Assembly (NCBI GenBank): GCA_964621785.1
Contig: CAZUPD010000019.1
Span: forward strand, 17,007-81,006
DNA length: 64,000 bases
Origin: JACKDW01 sp964621785
GTDB lineage: Bacteria; Myxococcota_A; Polyangia; Nannocystales; Nannocystaceae
Direction: 5' to 3'
Shown in pieces: positions 8,413-17,705 of the stretch. Made by a program: the position numbers and the translations under genes. The notes beneath the pieces were generated by a model. It did no database searches and was not told where the DNA came from. It was given only the letters and a program-made list of their open reading frames with translations. Position 1 is the first letter of the stretch. Every line of letters begins with the position of its first letter.

Positions 8413-11400
8413 ATGACGCAACGGTGGAAGATCTGGATCGATCGCGGGGGTACGTTTACCGATTGCCTCGCGTGCGCGCCCGACGGTTCGCACATCCGGG
8501 TGGCCAAGGTTTTGTCGGGAGAACTCGCCCCGATCGCCGGGATTCGCCAACTGTTCGAGCTTTCCGAAGATGCGCCGATCCCCGCCTGTGACATCCGTCT
8601 GGGGACGACCTTGGCGACCAATGCCCTGCTCGAGCGCGATGGCGCCGAGATGGCGCTTGTGATCACCCGGGGTTTTGGCGACCTGTTGCGAATCGGCGAC
8701 CAGACCCGACAAGAGCTGTTTGCTCTCGATGTCGCTCGGCCGGATCCGCTGCACGCCCTGGTACTCGAACTCGATGCCCGGGTCACTGCCGCGGGTAAGG
8801 TGTTGTCGACACCGGATTGGCACGCACTCGACGAACAGCTCCAGGAGTTGCGCAGCCGCGGTGTCGAGAGCTTGGCGGTCGCGATTATTCATGCGTATAC
8901 ACCAAAAGGTGCTGAAATCGAGCTCGCCATCGCCGACCGTGCCGTGGCCTGTGGGTTTGACCCGGCCCACGTGTGCCTGTCCCATCGCGTCAGCGGCACC
9001 CAGGGGTATCTCGCACGGGCCGAAACCTGTGCTGTCGATGCATACCTCACGCCGGTATTGCGGCGCTACCTCGGAAAGTTGCAACAGCATCTACCCAAGA
9101 GCCAGCTCCACCTCATGACGTCGTCGGGCACGTTGGTCGAGCCCCAAGCGTTTCGCGGGCATCGGGCGATCGTCTCGGGTCCGACCGGTGGGGTGGTGGC
9201 CTGTCGCGCCCTCGCAGCCGAACTCGGTTTCCCGCAGGTCGTCGGGTTTGATATGGGCGGAACCTCAACAGATGTCTCTCGAGTCACCTGTGATGGGCCG
9301 CCACCACGGGTATTTGAATCCCATATCGGCGGGGTTCGGGTACGTACCCCGATGATGGCGATCCATACCGTCGCCGCCGGTGGTGGCTCGCTGTGTCGGT
9401 TCGACGGCCACCGTCTGAGTGTCGGTCCGGAGTCCGCAGGGGCACAGCCGGGTCCGTTGTGTTACGGGCACGCCGATGCCGACACGCTGACACTCACGGA
9501 CATCAGCCTTGCCCTCGGGCGCTTGGTCGGCGATCGGTTTCCATTTTCGTTGCATTTACAAGGTGTCCAGCAAGCCCTGGTACGGGTTGCGAATGGGATT
9601 CCGGGATGGACGCACGAGCGGGTTGCACCGGGATTTTTTGAGGTTGCAGTCGCCAACATGGCGGCCGCGATCGCCCGTGTGTCGACCGCCCGGGGGGACG
9701 ATATCCGTGAACATGCAATGATTGTCTTCGGCGGGGCAGGGGGGCAGTACGCCTGTGCCGTGGCCGAGCGACTCGGTGTCCAGACGTTGGTGATGCACCC
9801 CCTCGCCGGGGTGTTGTCGGCCCTCGGGGTGGGGACCGCACCGGTCGGCTGGGACGGTGTCCGTGATGCCGGGCGCGTGACCTTCGAGCTTTCGAGTGTG
9901 GCTAGCCTGTGGACGATCTCCGAGCAACTGATCGCAGAAGGTCGCACCGAGCAAGCCCGCGTGGGACACGGGGTCGACGGCACACAGTTGCATGTGCAGC
10001 GAAGTCTCGATCTGCGCTACCGCGGCACCGAGGCTTCGCTGAGTGTTCCTTGGCGGGAAAACGATGCATTTGCAAAAATATTGCAACGGTTTGTAGACGC
10101 CCACCTCCGTCTGTTTGGGTACGTCCGGCCCGAGCATCCGATCGAAGTGGTCAATGTCCGGGTCGAGTTGACAAGCTCAGACTTGCAGGCCGGGCCATTG
10201 CCGCCACAGCTCCGGGTGATGGCCGAGCAGACATCGACGCGAGGAGAGCATGCGGGACCGGTACGCCACACGCGGATGTTCGCCGGCGGGAAGTTCTACG
10301 ACGATGTGCCGGTGTGGTGGCGCGAGGACCTGCAGCCCGGAGCGATCGTCGAAGGGCCTGCGCTGGTGTTGTCGGCGACTTCAACCCTGGCGCTCGACCC
10401 CGGATGGCGTGTGCGGGCCGACGCCCGTGGCTGTTTGATCGCTCAGGTCGAAGGCACGAACGAGCGCACGGGGATGGTTCGGCGAGACAAAAATGCCGCC
10501 GACGAACCTCGGCATGCCGCCGATCCGGTGCTGTTGGAGGTGATCGGCAATCGCATCATGACGATCGCCGAGCAGATGGGGATGGTCCTGCAGCGAACGG
10601 CACTGTCGACCAATATTCGCGAGCGGCTCGATTTCTCGTGTGCCGTGTTTGACCGCCGTGGAGAGCTTGTGGCCAACGCTCCTCATATTCCGGTGCACTT
10701 GGGGGCGATGGGCGAGTCGGTTCGCGGAGTGATCGCGGCCCATCCGAAGTTAGAAGTCGGCCAAGTCTACGCGACCAACGATCCCGCCGCGGGGGGTTCC
10801 CATCTCCCAGATATCACGGTCGTGACGCCGGTGTTTCACGCGACGGGGGAGGTCCAGTTTTTTACCGCGAGCCGGGGACATCACGCCGATGTCGGCGGAC
10901 TGACACCGGGCTCGATGCCGCCGTATGCCGAAAGCCTGAGCGAGGAGGGCATTTGTCTGCGAGCCGTGCCGCTGTTGCGCGACGGTGCCTTCGATCGGCA
11001 AGGGATGTACAAACTGCTGACCCAAGGGCCCTATCCGGCGCGCAATCCCGGGGAAAATCTGGCCGATCTAGAGGCTCAGATCGCGGCCAACCGGACCGGG
11101 GCGAGGTTGCTCGCACAGATGGTCGATGCGCTCGGAGCCCAGCGCGTGGCCGCCTACATGATGCATGTGCAAGATCACGGGGCAGCCTGTGTGGCCCGAG
11201 CGATCGCCGGGCTCGCCGATGGTACGCGAACATTCGCCGACAAAATGGATGATGGTACACCGATTGTCGTCGCCATCACCGTCCAGGGAAGTCGGATGCA
11301 GATCGACTTTTCGGGGACCGGGCCCGCGGTGAAGGGCAACCTCAACGCGCCCAAGGCGGTGACCCGGGCGGCCGTGATGTACGTCCTGCGGCTGTTGGCC

Positions 11401-12027
11401 AACCGGCCGATCCCCCTCAACAGCGGGTGTATGCGACCGGTGAATCTGCACATTCCGCCAGGTTGCCTGTTGGCCCCCCCACCGGATCGCGCCGTGGCGG
11501 CCGGCAACGTCGAGACCGCCCAGCGGGTGGTCGATGTCCTGCTCGCAGCCCTCGGACTCGCAGCCGCAAGTCAGGGGACGATGAACAATCTAACGTTTGG
11601 CAACCAGACGTTTGGTTATTACGAGACCATCGGGGGAGGATCGGGGGCAACTGCGACGGCACCGGGGGCACACGGTGTGCATACGCATATGACCAATACG
11701 CGGATCACCGATCCAGAGGTACTCGAGGCCAGGTTCCCTGTCCGGTTGCAGAAGTTCGGCCTGCGCCGAGGTTCGGGCGGCAACGGGGCGATGCCCGGTG
11801 GAGACGGTTTGATCCGCGAGTTCGAGTTTTTACAAAAGGTGTCGGTGTCGGTACTGTCACAACGGCGAGAGCAAGCACCGTTTGGTCTTGACGGGGGCTC
11901 GGCAGGAAAACCGGGCCGCAACGAGGTCGATGGGAAAGCCGTTGCGGGGCTGTGGCAAGGGGAGGTCGAGGCCGGTGGTCGGGTACGTATCGAGACGCCC
12001 GGGGGTGGTGGGTATGGTTCGCGATAG
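8413..12027 (+). CDS. 5-oxoprolinase (ATP-hydrolysing), fused HyuA-HyuB type
   Basis: The 1204-residue protein joins a hydantoinase A half to a hydantoinase B half. The A half covers residues about 5-670, with the ATPase motifs WIDRGGTFTDC and DMGGTSTDVS. The B half starts near residue 702, with EVIGNRIMTIAEQMGMVLQ and later FTASRGHHADVGG. This is the layout of eukaryotic and many bacterial 5-oxoprolinases, which hydrolyse 5-oxoproline to glutamate using ATP. Related proteins act on hydantoins or acetone, but the single-chain fusion favours 5-oxoproline. It is cytoplasmic and closes the gamma-glutamyl cycle. Several copies of the dispersed palindromic word lie within it (9551, 9989, 10065, 11162). 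Confidence 0.9.
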   Translation: MTQRWKIWIDRGGTFTDCLACAPDGSHIRVAKVLSGELAPIAGIRQLFELSEDAPIPACDIRLGTTLATNALLERDGAEMALVITRGFGDLLRIGDQTRQELFALDVARPDPLHALVLELDARVTAAGKVLSTPDWHALDEQLQELRSRGVESLAVAIIHAYTPKGAEIELAIADRAVACGFDPAHVCLSHRVSGTQGYLARAETCAVDAYLTPVLRRYLGKLQQHLPKSQLHLMTSSGTLVEPQAFRGHRAIVSGPTGGVVACRALAAELGFPQVVGFDMGGTSTDVSRVTCDGPPPRVFESHIGGVRVRTPMMAIHTVAAGGGSLCRFDGHRLSVGPESAGAQPGPLCYGHADADTLTLTDISLALGRLVGDRFPFSLHLQGVQQALVRVANGIPGWTHERVAPGFFEVAVANMAAAIARVSTARGDDIREHAMIVFGGAGGQYACAVAERLGVQTLVMHPLAGVLSALGVGTAPVGWDGVRDAGRVTFELSSVASLWTISEQLIAEGRTEQARVGHGVDGTQLHVQRSLDLRYRGTEASLSVPWRENDAFAKILQRFVDAHLRLFGYVRPEHPIEVVNVRVELTSSDLQAGPLPPQLRVMAEQTSTRGEHAGPVRHTRMFAGGKFYDDVPVWWREDLQPGAIVEGPALVLSATSTLALDPGWRVRADARGCLIAQVEGTNERTGMVRRDKNAADEPRHAADPVLLEVIGNRIMTIAEQMGMVLQRTALSTNIRERLDFSCAVFDRRGELVANAPHIPVHLGAMGESVRGVIAAHPKLEVGQVYATNDPAAGGSHLPDITVVTPVFHATGEVQFFTASRGHHADVGGLTPGSMPPYAESLSEEGICLRAVPLLRDGAFDRQGMYKLLTQGPYPARNPGENLADLEAQIAANRTGARLLAQMVDALGAQRVAAYMMHVQDHGAACVARAIAGLADGTRTFADKMDDGTPIVVAITVQGSRMQIDFSGTGPAVKGNLNAPKAVTRAAVMYVLRLLANRPIPLNSGCMRPVNLHIPPGCLLAPPPDRAVAAGNVETAQRVVDVLLAALGLAAASQGTMNNLTFGNQTFGYYETIGGGSGATATAPGAHGVHTHMTNTRITDPEVLEARFPVRLQKFGLRRGSGGNGAMPGGDGLIREFEFLQKVSVSVLSQRREQAPFGLDGGSAGKPGRNEVDGKAVAGLWQGEVEAGGRVRIETPGGGGYGSR

Positions 12028-12031
12028 TCTT

Positions 12032-12059
12032 TTGACCGTGTGACTCGGTTCGCGGTCAA
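12032..12059. terminator. Inverted repeat between convergent genes
   Basis: TTGACCG (12032-12038) pairs with CGGTCAA (12053-12059). The hairpin lies just after the oxoprolinase stop and before the convergent lipoprotein gene. There is no strong T-run on either strand, so a terminator role is only possible. Confidence 0.3.
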
Positions 12060-12132
12060 CATCCCACTGCGAATTGTTGGGCATCCGCTCGCCAGGTAGA
12101 TCGCGGTACGTCGGGTCGGACCAGACGCTCGT

Positions 12133-13536
12133 CTACCTGCTACATGGTTTACGCACTGGAATGAAACGAGGAGACGCCATGGCATCACCTGTTGACCATA
12201 CATAGATCGCGGCCCGGTCCGGCCGCACCAACCAGCGCAGATCGTAGCCGCCGCGGCCCTCTCCCGATGCGGGTAACTCGTCGCTGCCGAGAAGTTGTTG
12301 CCAGCTCGTCGGATTGCGTGGGTGGATCAAACGGTGCTCGATCTCAAAACTCCAGTTGTGAAACGCGTAGGAGCCTGCGTCGTCGTAGGTGACGTTGCCG
12401 GTGAGCCCGGCCACCACGATTCCACCACCGACGCGCGCGACTTGTAGGCCGATGGCATCGCTGTCAATGCGGGTGCGGCCGACGACCTTTGCCCGCGGTG
12501 AGATCGAGAGTGCCGACCACTTGTGGGGCCATCGCGTGCCGACGACAACCAAGCTTCCGACGTGTGCGCCTGCAGTGTCGGGGGGCTCGGCGCTCAGTGT
12601 TGAGTGCCCTTGTATCTGTCCTTTCGGTCCGATTGCAAGGAGCCGAATACCCCGGCGGGTGCGCGAGGAGATGATCGTCGAGTTTCCCGATACGAATGCG
12701 GTCGCGTCGGTGATATGGGGCACGAGTGTGCGGACCTTGCCCCCGGGCAGGGTCACGGCGATGAGCTGCGATAGATCGGGTGCGTCGTTGGTTGTGTGTA
12801 CACCGACTAGGGTGCACAAACCCTCGGCGCACCACGACCGGAGGATCTCGAGGTCGCCCGCGACGGTGACCGGACGCGTACGCAGCGGGCGTCTGGCCGC
12901 GACGTCCCACAGCACCAGTACCGAAGCCTTGAAGATCGGCTTGTCGTTCCAGTCGCGAATGTCCTCGGGCTTGTCGTAGCGCCTCTCGCTATGCGTTAGC
13001 AGCGCAAGCGCACCGTCGCTGGCGTAGTCGACAACATCCGTGTGCGGGGCAGTGTCCCAGCGTTCGATCTCGCCGGCGGACGGTCGGTCCGAGAGCTCGA
13101 CGCGGACACTCCAAAGCGGGCGCCAGGTTCCGTCTTCACGGGGCGAGGGGCCGTCGAAGCAACGCACCACTCCTTCGCGCTCGGGTGTGCAGGTCCATCC
13201 GCTAAAGTTGTTGCTGCGGACCTGCTCGACGGTTGTCAGGGGGAAAAAGCCCAGTTCTCCGTCGGCCCGCAGCCATGCCAATCCGTCGCGCCCGCGGTCC
13301 CAGGCTTGGTACCACACGACTCCTCGGTGAACGGTGAGTTGTTTGTGCAGGTCGAGTGTGGCCGGACGGGCTGGGGATTCGTCGGCACAGGTGCTTGGGT
13401 CCAGAGTGGTTGTGGGCGACACGCGGCACCCAGTTGCCAGCAGAGCCGCGAGTGGGAGTGAGCGCAAGCGAGGGCCGATCACTGCTCCGGGCCAACGCGC
13501 ACCCGATAGCTTTGGTCTGGCCCGTTGTGCAGGCAT
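12133..13536 (-). CDS. Secreted lipoprotein, beta-propeller-like, unknown function
   Basis: From ATG 13536 the protein is 467 residues. A lipoprotein signal is visible (LRSLPLAALLATGC). The mature part is rich in short strands with repeated VLWDVAARRPLR, VVGTRWPHKWSALSIS and VARVGGGIVVAGLTG type segments, which suggests a beta-propeller. No catalytic motif was recognised. A longer frame to 13842 consists only of the translated degenerate repeat block and is rejected. A GTG nearer the signal peptide is an alternative start. It converges on the oxoprolinase gene. Confidence 0.7.
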   Translation of the reverse strand: MPAQRARPKLSGARWPGAVIGPRLRSLPLAALLATGCRVSPTTTLDPSTCADESPARPATLDLHKQLTVHRGVVWYQAWDRGRDGLAWLRADGELGFFPLTTVEQVRSNNFSGWTCTPEREGVVRCFDGPSPREDGTWRPLWSVRVELSDRPSAGEIERWDTAPHTDVVDYASDGALALLTHSERRYDKPEDIRDWNDKPIFKASVLVLWDVAARRPLRTRPVTVAGDLEILRSWCAEGLCTLVGVHTTNDAPDLSQLIAVTLPGGKVRTLVPHITDATAFVSGNSTIISSRTRRGIRLLAIGPKGQIQGHSTLSAEPPDTAGAHVGSLVVVGTRWPHKWSALSISPRAKVVGRTRIDSDAIGLQVARVGGGIVVAGLTGNVTYDDAGSYAFHNWSFEIEHRLIHPRNPTSWQQLLGSDELPASGEGRGGYDLRWLVRPDRAAIYVWSTGDAMASPRFIPVRKPCSR

Positions 13537-13552
13537 CCGCGCGGATCCCAGG

Positions 13553-14040
13553 GACGGAGGTTTGTCACAAGATTCGGAGCAGCGACCCCGACAAACGGGC
13601 GGGAGCCCCAATCGTCCCAGTGACACGGAGGTTTGTCGCGCCCGGGACGGGGGTTTGTCGCGCCCGGGACGGGGGGTTGTCGCCAGTGACGGAGGTTTTC
13701 GCAAATCGTCCTCGCCACGAATATACGGAGGTTTGCCGCACGCCGCGAACGGGCCAGAGAGCTCTCCCTGTGACGGAGGTTTGTCGCAAAATCTCCTCGC
13801 CGCGACCTCGCCGCAAATCCAGCGAAGGACGAGGCTTATCAAAAATCCCCTCGCCGCGAGCTCGCCGCAAATCGACGAGAGAACCCAGCGAAAGACGGGA
13901 GGTTTATCGCAAAATCCCCCCAGCCGCGACCACGAACCTCACCGCGACCTCGCTACGAATCGACGAGAGCCCCAACGACGGACGACCCAGGTTGTCGCGG
14001 CCCGAATCCCCCTCGCCACGACCTCGCCACACCGCGATTA
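13553..14040. repeat. Block of degenerate interspersed repeats upstream of lgt-like gene
   Basis: About ten copies of GACGGAGGTTTGTCGC or close variants occur at 13553, 13624, 13646, 13668, 13688, 13724, 13772, 13828, 13894 and 13981. Between the later copies lies a second word, CTCGCCGCGACCTCGCCGC with variants, at about 13797, 13850, 13941 and 14011. All frames through it translate to low-complexity repeats, so no gene is called. The block ends in CCGCGATTATAAAAGTGCTA at 14032-14051, just before the ATG at 14064. Related sequence recurs at 54.9-55.25 kb. Confidence 0.8.
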
Positions 14041-14063
14041 TAAAAGTGCTAGGGTTCGCCGCG

Positions 14064-15014
14064 ATGCTGGAAGCCCTGCTCCCGTTCATCAGTATTCCGT
14101 CCAAGACCCTCGGGACCCTCCCGTTTTTGGGCACCATCAAGCTGCAGGTCTTCGGCCCGCTGGTGATCACTGGGGTGTTGCTGGGCATCCGCCGGTGTCT
14201 CGCATACGCCAAGGGTCGCAACATCGACGAGTTCATCGCCCGCGACGTGATGTTCTACTCGCTGATCTCCGGCTTCATCATCTCCCACTGGGTCTCGGTC
14301 ATCTTCTACTTCTGGGATGACGTCGTCGCCAACCCGCTGTTGCTGTTGCAGGTGTGGAACGGCCTGTCGAGCGTCGGCGGGTTTTTCGGTGGTCTGGTCG
14401 GGGTGCTGTGGTTTTTGACCCGCGAAAAGCAACCGTTTTTGGTGTTCATCGACATGCTCACGTTTGGCATGTTGGTCGGCTTCACGTTCGGGCGCCTCGG
14501 CTGCACATTGGTCCACGACCATCCCGGGTTGATCGTCGACCCTTCGCACCCGCTGTACGCCTTGGCGGTCCATGGATGGAAGGGTTCGCAGGTCGCCCGC
14601 TGGGATTTGGGCCTGTTTGAGTTTGTGTTCTTGGTTCCGTTGGCGCTGTACTTCCACCTGGTCTACGACTGGAAAAATGCCCACCCAGGCAAGTTGGTCG
14701 GTACGGTGTGTCTGTTTTACGGCCCCTACCGCCTGTTTTTGGACACGATGCGCCATCAGGATACCCGCTACCTCGGGCTGACGACGGCGCAGTATTTCAC
14801 GTTCGCGATCATCGCCTTGGGGGTCTACTTTGTGTTCCTGCGCAAAAAGAAACCCAGCGATCTCGAGTGGGCCAAGGACAGCGATCGCATCGCTGCCGAG
14901 AAGCAAGCCGCGGAGGAGGCAGCCGCTGGTGAGCAGGGCTCGGCGGGGGTGTCCGATGCCGACATCGAAGCCAAAAAGAAGGCTCAAGAGCAGGCGAACG
15001 CCGACCAGCCCTAA
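14064..15014 (+). CDS. lgt: Prolipoprotein diacylglyceryl transferase family protein (divergent Lgt)
   Basis: The 316-residue polytopic membrane protein shows the Lgt layout. Several hydrophobic segments are present, with VWNGLSSVGGFFGGLVGV in the place of the family GG-x-x-HGG loop, FGRLGCTLVHDHPG in the place of GRxGNFxNGE, and a late FYGPYRLFLDTMR. Lgt moves diacylglycerol onto the lipobox Cys of prelipoproteins, and this window encodes many such lipoproteins. The sequence is divergent: the loop His is Phe and the GRxGN Asn is Cys, while the Arg residues remain. The last 45 residues form a charged Lys/Glu/Ala-rich tail. ATG 14064 follows the repeat block; the upstream frame is repeat-derived. 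Confidence 0.75.
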   Translation: MLEALLPFISIPSKTLGTLPFLGTIKLQVFGPLVITGVLLGIRRCLAYAKGRNIDEFIARDVMFYSLISGFIISHWVSVIFYFWDDVVANPLLLLQVWNGLSSVGGFFGGLVGVLWFLTREKQPFLVFIDMLTFGMLVGFTFGRLGCTLVHDHPGLIVDPSHPLYALAVHGWKGSQVARWDLGLFEFVFLVPLALYFHLVYDWKNAHPGKLVGTVCLFYGPYRLFLDTMRHQDTRYLGLTTAQYFTFAIIALGVYFVFLRKKKPSDLEWAKDSDRIAAEKQAAEEAAAGEQGSAGVSDADIEAKKKAQEQANADQP

Positions 15015-15270
15015 CCGAATTCGTCAAGCCGAAGGCTTGCAAATGCACGGTACCGACCATCGGACGTGCGGTGTTCACCCGTCCACGTACCGAATTCCGA
15101 GCTCTTCGCGCTCAATCCGGCTTACGAAGTAGGCCCGGATATCTCACCGAGTGTGCATAGGAACCGTCAACGATTGATCGATAGGGCGAACGAAGGGGGG
15201 AAGCTGTTCGCGGTGTGACGGTCCGACTCCGTGAGACATCCGGGCGGTACGATGGGACATGTTGCGAAAA

Positions 15271-15858
15271 CTAGTGTTTGAGCGCGCAGTCTTCGAGACA
15301 GGTCGACTGCGTGTTCGTGCACTGCAAGTTGCACGTCGCCCGGTCGTCGGTGCTCAGGGTTTTGTCTTTTTTGCAGTTGTCGGTGCACATCTCCAGGCGA
15401 GCCGCGCAGGTTGTCTTGCACGTATCTTCCTTGGGCGGAGCGGCGTTGGGATCGAGCTTGGTTCCCTTGGAGCGTTCGCTGGCCGCCAGGGTACAGGTGA
15501 GCATACAAGTCGCCCGGTCGTCGGCGGAGCGATTGGGGGCACATTCGGCGACACAGGCATCGAGCTCGCCATCGATTTTGGGGACGATGGCAAGGGCGGA
15601 CTTTTGCAGCGGGTTTTTGCTGAGTTCGGTTTCGAGGACCTGCTTGCAGTTGAGTTGGCAGGTGGCGCGATCGGTCTGGGTGACCTCACTCGCGGTAAAA
15701 CACGAGCTCGCACAGGTGGCGTAGGTCGTGACTGCGGCCGTCGCCTTGGCACGCTGGTCTGCGGTGACCGTATCGTCTCCAGACAGATACTCGTCACAGC
15801 CGACACTGCACAGGGTCAAAGCAGCGAACAGGAAAAGCGCGGTTGTTCGGGCGAACAT
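15271..15858 (-). CDS. Cysteine-rich lipoprotein with eight CX3C motifs
   Basis: The 195-residue protein starts at ATG 15858 (15870 and 15888 are alternatives) with the lipoprotein signal MFARTTALFLFAALTLCSVGC. After the lipidated Cys it has sixteen Cys, all arranged as eight CX3C pairs: CASSC, CQLNC, CVAEC, CMLTC, CKTTC, CTDNC, CNLQC and CLEDC. Three of the pairs follow the repeated phrase DRATC. Spacers between pairs are mostly 13, 11 or 6 residues, so consecutive pairs resemble twin CX3C helical hairpins held by disulphides. I know no bacterial family name for it. It is probably an oxidised periplasmic or outer-membrane protein of structural or binding type. Confidence 0.75.
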   Translation of the reverse strand: MFARTTALFLFAALTLCSVGCDEYLSGDDTVTADQRAKATAAVTTYATCASSCFTASEVTQTDRATCQLNCKQVLETELSKNPLQKSALAIVPKIDGELDACVAECAPNRSADDRATCMLTCTLAASERSKGTKLDPNAAPPKEDTCKTTCAARLEMCTDNCKKDKTLSTDDRATCNLQCTNTQSTCLEDCALKH

Positions 15859-16229
15859 GTTCGAGAGCATAAGCAAAATGTCATCCACAATGAAAATTTT
15901 GTTAATTCAAATGGATATAAAACCCACCTTCACGAGAGTGGGGATTTTTTCGCAACTTCGGAAAAATGTCGTATTCCACAGGGTGGAGAGGTCGTTGACG
16001 ATACATTGAATGCGAAGCTGGCCGGCCTCCCAAAAGTTGCAGCTGCATGACTTTGTCCGTCGAGGGCCGCTAGGTTTCACCCGAGAACAATTGAAACCTC
16101 ACCCTTGGGCCTGCGAAAGCGCTCGTGCCGGCGGATGCCTTGGGTGCTCTCAAAACCCGTGTAGACATTCAAGAACAGCACTTGGTGGACGGACTTGCAT
16201 CCGAGCTGCGCGCCACGTAGCGTGCGCAT
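15859..16229. promoter_or_regulatory. Intergenic region between divergent genes
   Basis: These 371 bp separate the CX3C lipoprotein from the amidohydrolase. The part at 15885-15935 is AT-rich (AATGAAAATTTTGTTAATTC) and is likely to hold promoters. One copy of the dispersed word, TGCAGCTGCA, is at 16038-16047. No gene is supported. Confidence 0.4.
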
Positions 16230-17705
16230 GTGTCCAATCAGACTCGATGGATTCGCGGGCTTGCTCGCCGTTACACACTGCTCGCCGGTCTGTGTCTGAC
16301 CGTCGGTGGGTGCCACAAACCGACCAGCGCCACACAAACGCCGACGAACGACACGTCGCCGGCGCAAACACGGCAACAGGTCGATGCGACTGGTGAGCGG
16401 ACGTTGTTGCGCGGCGGTCGGGTGATGACGGCTGCCGGCGTGATCTTTGAACGCGGCGATGTCCTGATCACCGGCGACCGGATCACCGCTGTGGGCGTCG
16501 GGTTGACGGCACCGGCGGGAACCCGGGTCGTCGATGTCAGCGGCAAGACCGTGACCCCGGGGATCATCGACACCCACTCACATATGGGCGTTTACCCGTC
16601 GCCCGGTCTCAAAGCCCACTCCGACGGCAACGAGATGGTCGAGTCGACCACGCCATATGTGCGATCGGCCGACGGATTTTGGCCGCAGGATCCACAACTC
16701 GACTACGCCCGTGCCGGCGGCGTGACGACAGCGCAGATTCTGCCCGGGTCCGGCAATCTCATCGGCGGGCGTTCGGTGACCATCAAGCTCTACCCCGAGA
16801 TCCGCAGTGTCTCCGATGCCAAGTTTGCCGGGGCCCCCGATGGTCTCAAGATGGCCTGCGGCGAAAATCCCAAACGCGTCCACGGTGAGAAGGCGGGTCC
16901 GCAGACCCGGATGGGCAATGTCGCCGGCTACCGCAAGGCGTTTCAAAAAGCCGTCGAATACCGCCGCAATCGCGAAAAATATCGCCGCGGACTCGAGGAG
17001 TGGGAACAAAAGTCCGACCGCAAGATCAAAGACCGCCCCGATCCGCCCGACCGTGATTTCGGGCTGGAGACCCTGGCAGGCGTGCTTGACGGCAAAATTT
17101 TAGTGCATAATCACTGTTATCGCGCCGACGAAATGTCGCTGATGCTCGAGGTCGCTGCGGAGTTTGGGTTTCAGATCCGGAGTTTTCACCACGCGGTCGA
17201 GGCCTACAAAATCGCCGACCGCCTCGCCCGGGCCGAGACCGCCGCCTCGGTATGGGCCGACTGGTGGGGTTTTAAGGCCGAGGCCTACGACACGGTGCGG
17301 GAGAATGCCGCGTTGCTGACCGTGGCCGGGGCCCGGGCGATCATCCACTCCGACAGTCCGATCGGGATCCAGCGCCTCAACCAGGAGGCCGCCAAGGCGA
17401 TGTACGCAGGTCGCCGCGCCGGACTCGACATCAGCGAAGATCAGGCCCTGCGCTGGATCACCAAAAATCCCGCGTGGGCCCTCGGGATCGACGCCCAAAC
17501 AGGCACCTTGGAGGCCGGCAAACTCGCCGATGTGGTGGTTTGGAGCGGAAGTCCGTTTAGCATCTACACCCGTGCCGAGGCCGTGTGGATCGACGGAAAG
17601 CTTGTGTATGAGCAAGAAAAACAGACGCCCCGCACCGATTTCGGCGTCGGTCAGCGTGACGGGGACATTGCCCAGGGTGCACACATCCGCGGAGGTGGAC
17701 AATGA
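16230..17705 (+). CDS. Amidohydrolase family lipoprotein (imidazolonepropionase-like)
   Basis: The 491-residue protein starts at GTG 16230 and carries the lipoprotein signal LLAGLCLTVGGC. The metal-dependent hydrolase fold is shown by GKTVTPGIIDTHSHMGV (the HxH metal pair), LVHNHCYRADE, RSFHHAVEAYK and IHSDSPIG, with the late metal Asp, so the active site looks complete. It would hydrolyse an amide or dipeptide-like substrate in the periplasm; substrate unknown. Residues about 215-270 form a charged insert rich in Arg and Lys. Its stop overlaps the start of a second amidohydrolase by four bases, so the two are translationally coupled. Confidence 0.85.
   Translation: MSNQTRWIRGLARRYTLLAGLCLTVGGCHKPTSATQTPTNDTSPAQTRQQVDATGERTLLRGGRVMTAAGVIFERGDVLITGDRITAVGVGLTAPAGTRVVDVSGKTVTPGIIDTHSHMGVYPSPGLKAHSDGNEMVESTTPYVRSADGFWPQDPQLDYARAGGVTTAQILPGSGNLIGGRSVTIKLYPEIRSVSDAKFAGAPDGLKMACGENPKRVHGEKAGPQTRMGNVAGYRKAFQKAVEYRRNREKYRRGLEEWEQKSDRKIKDRPDPPDRDFGLETLAGVLDGKILVHNHCYRADEMSLMLEVAAEFGFQIRSFHHAVEAYKIADRLARAETAASVWADWWGFKAEAYDTVRENAALLTVAGARAIIHSDSPIGIQRLNQEAAKAMYAGRRAGLDISEDQALRWITKNPAWALGIDAQTGTLEAGKLADVVVWSGSPFSIYTRAEAVWIDGKLVYEQEKQTPRTDFGVGQRDGDIAQGAHIRGGGQ

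Noticed and set aside
13356..14063. N-terminal extension of the lgt-like gene by 236 codons
   Set aside because: The extension is the translated repeat block plus antisense of the lipoprotein gene. Lgt homology starts at ATG 14064.
15025..15039. CAAGCC-GAA-GGCTTG hairpin after the lgt-like gene as a terminator
   Set aside because: The stem is only six bp and no T-run follows; too weak to call.
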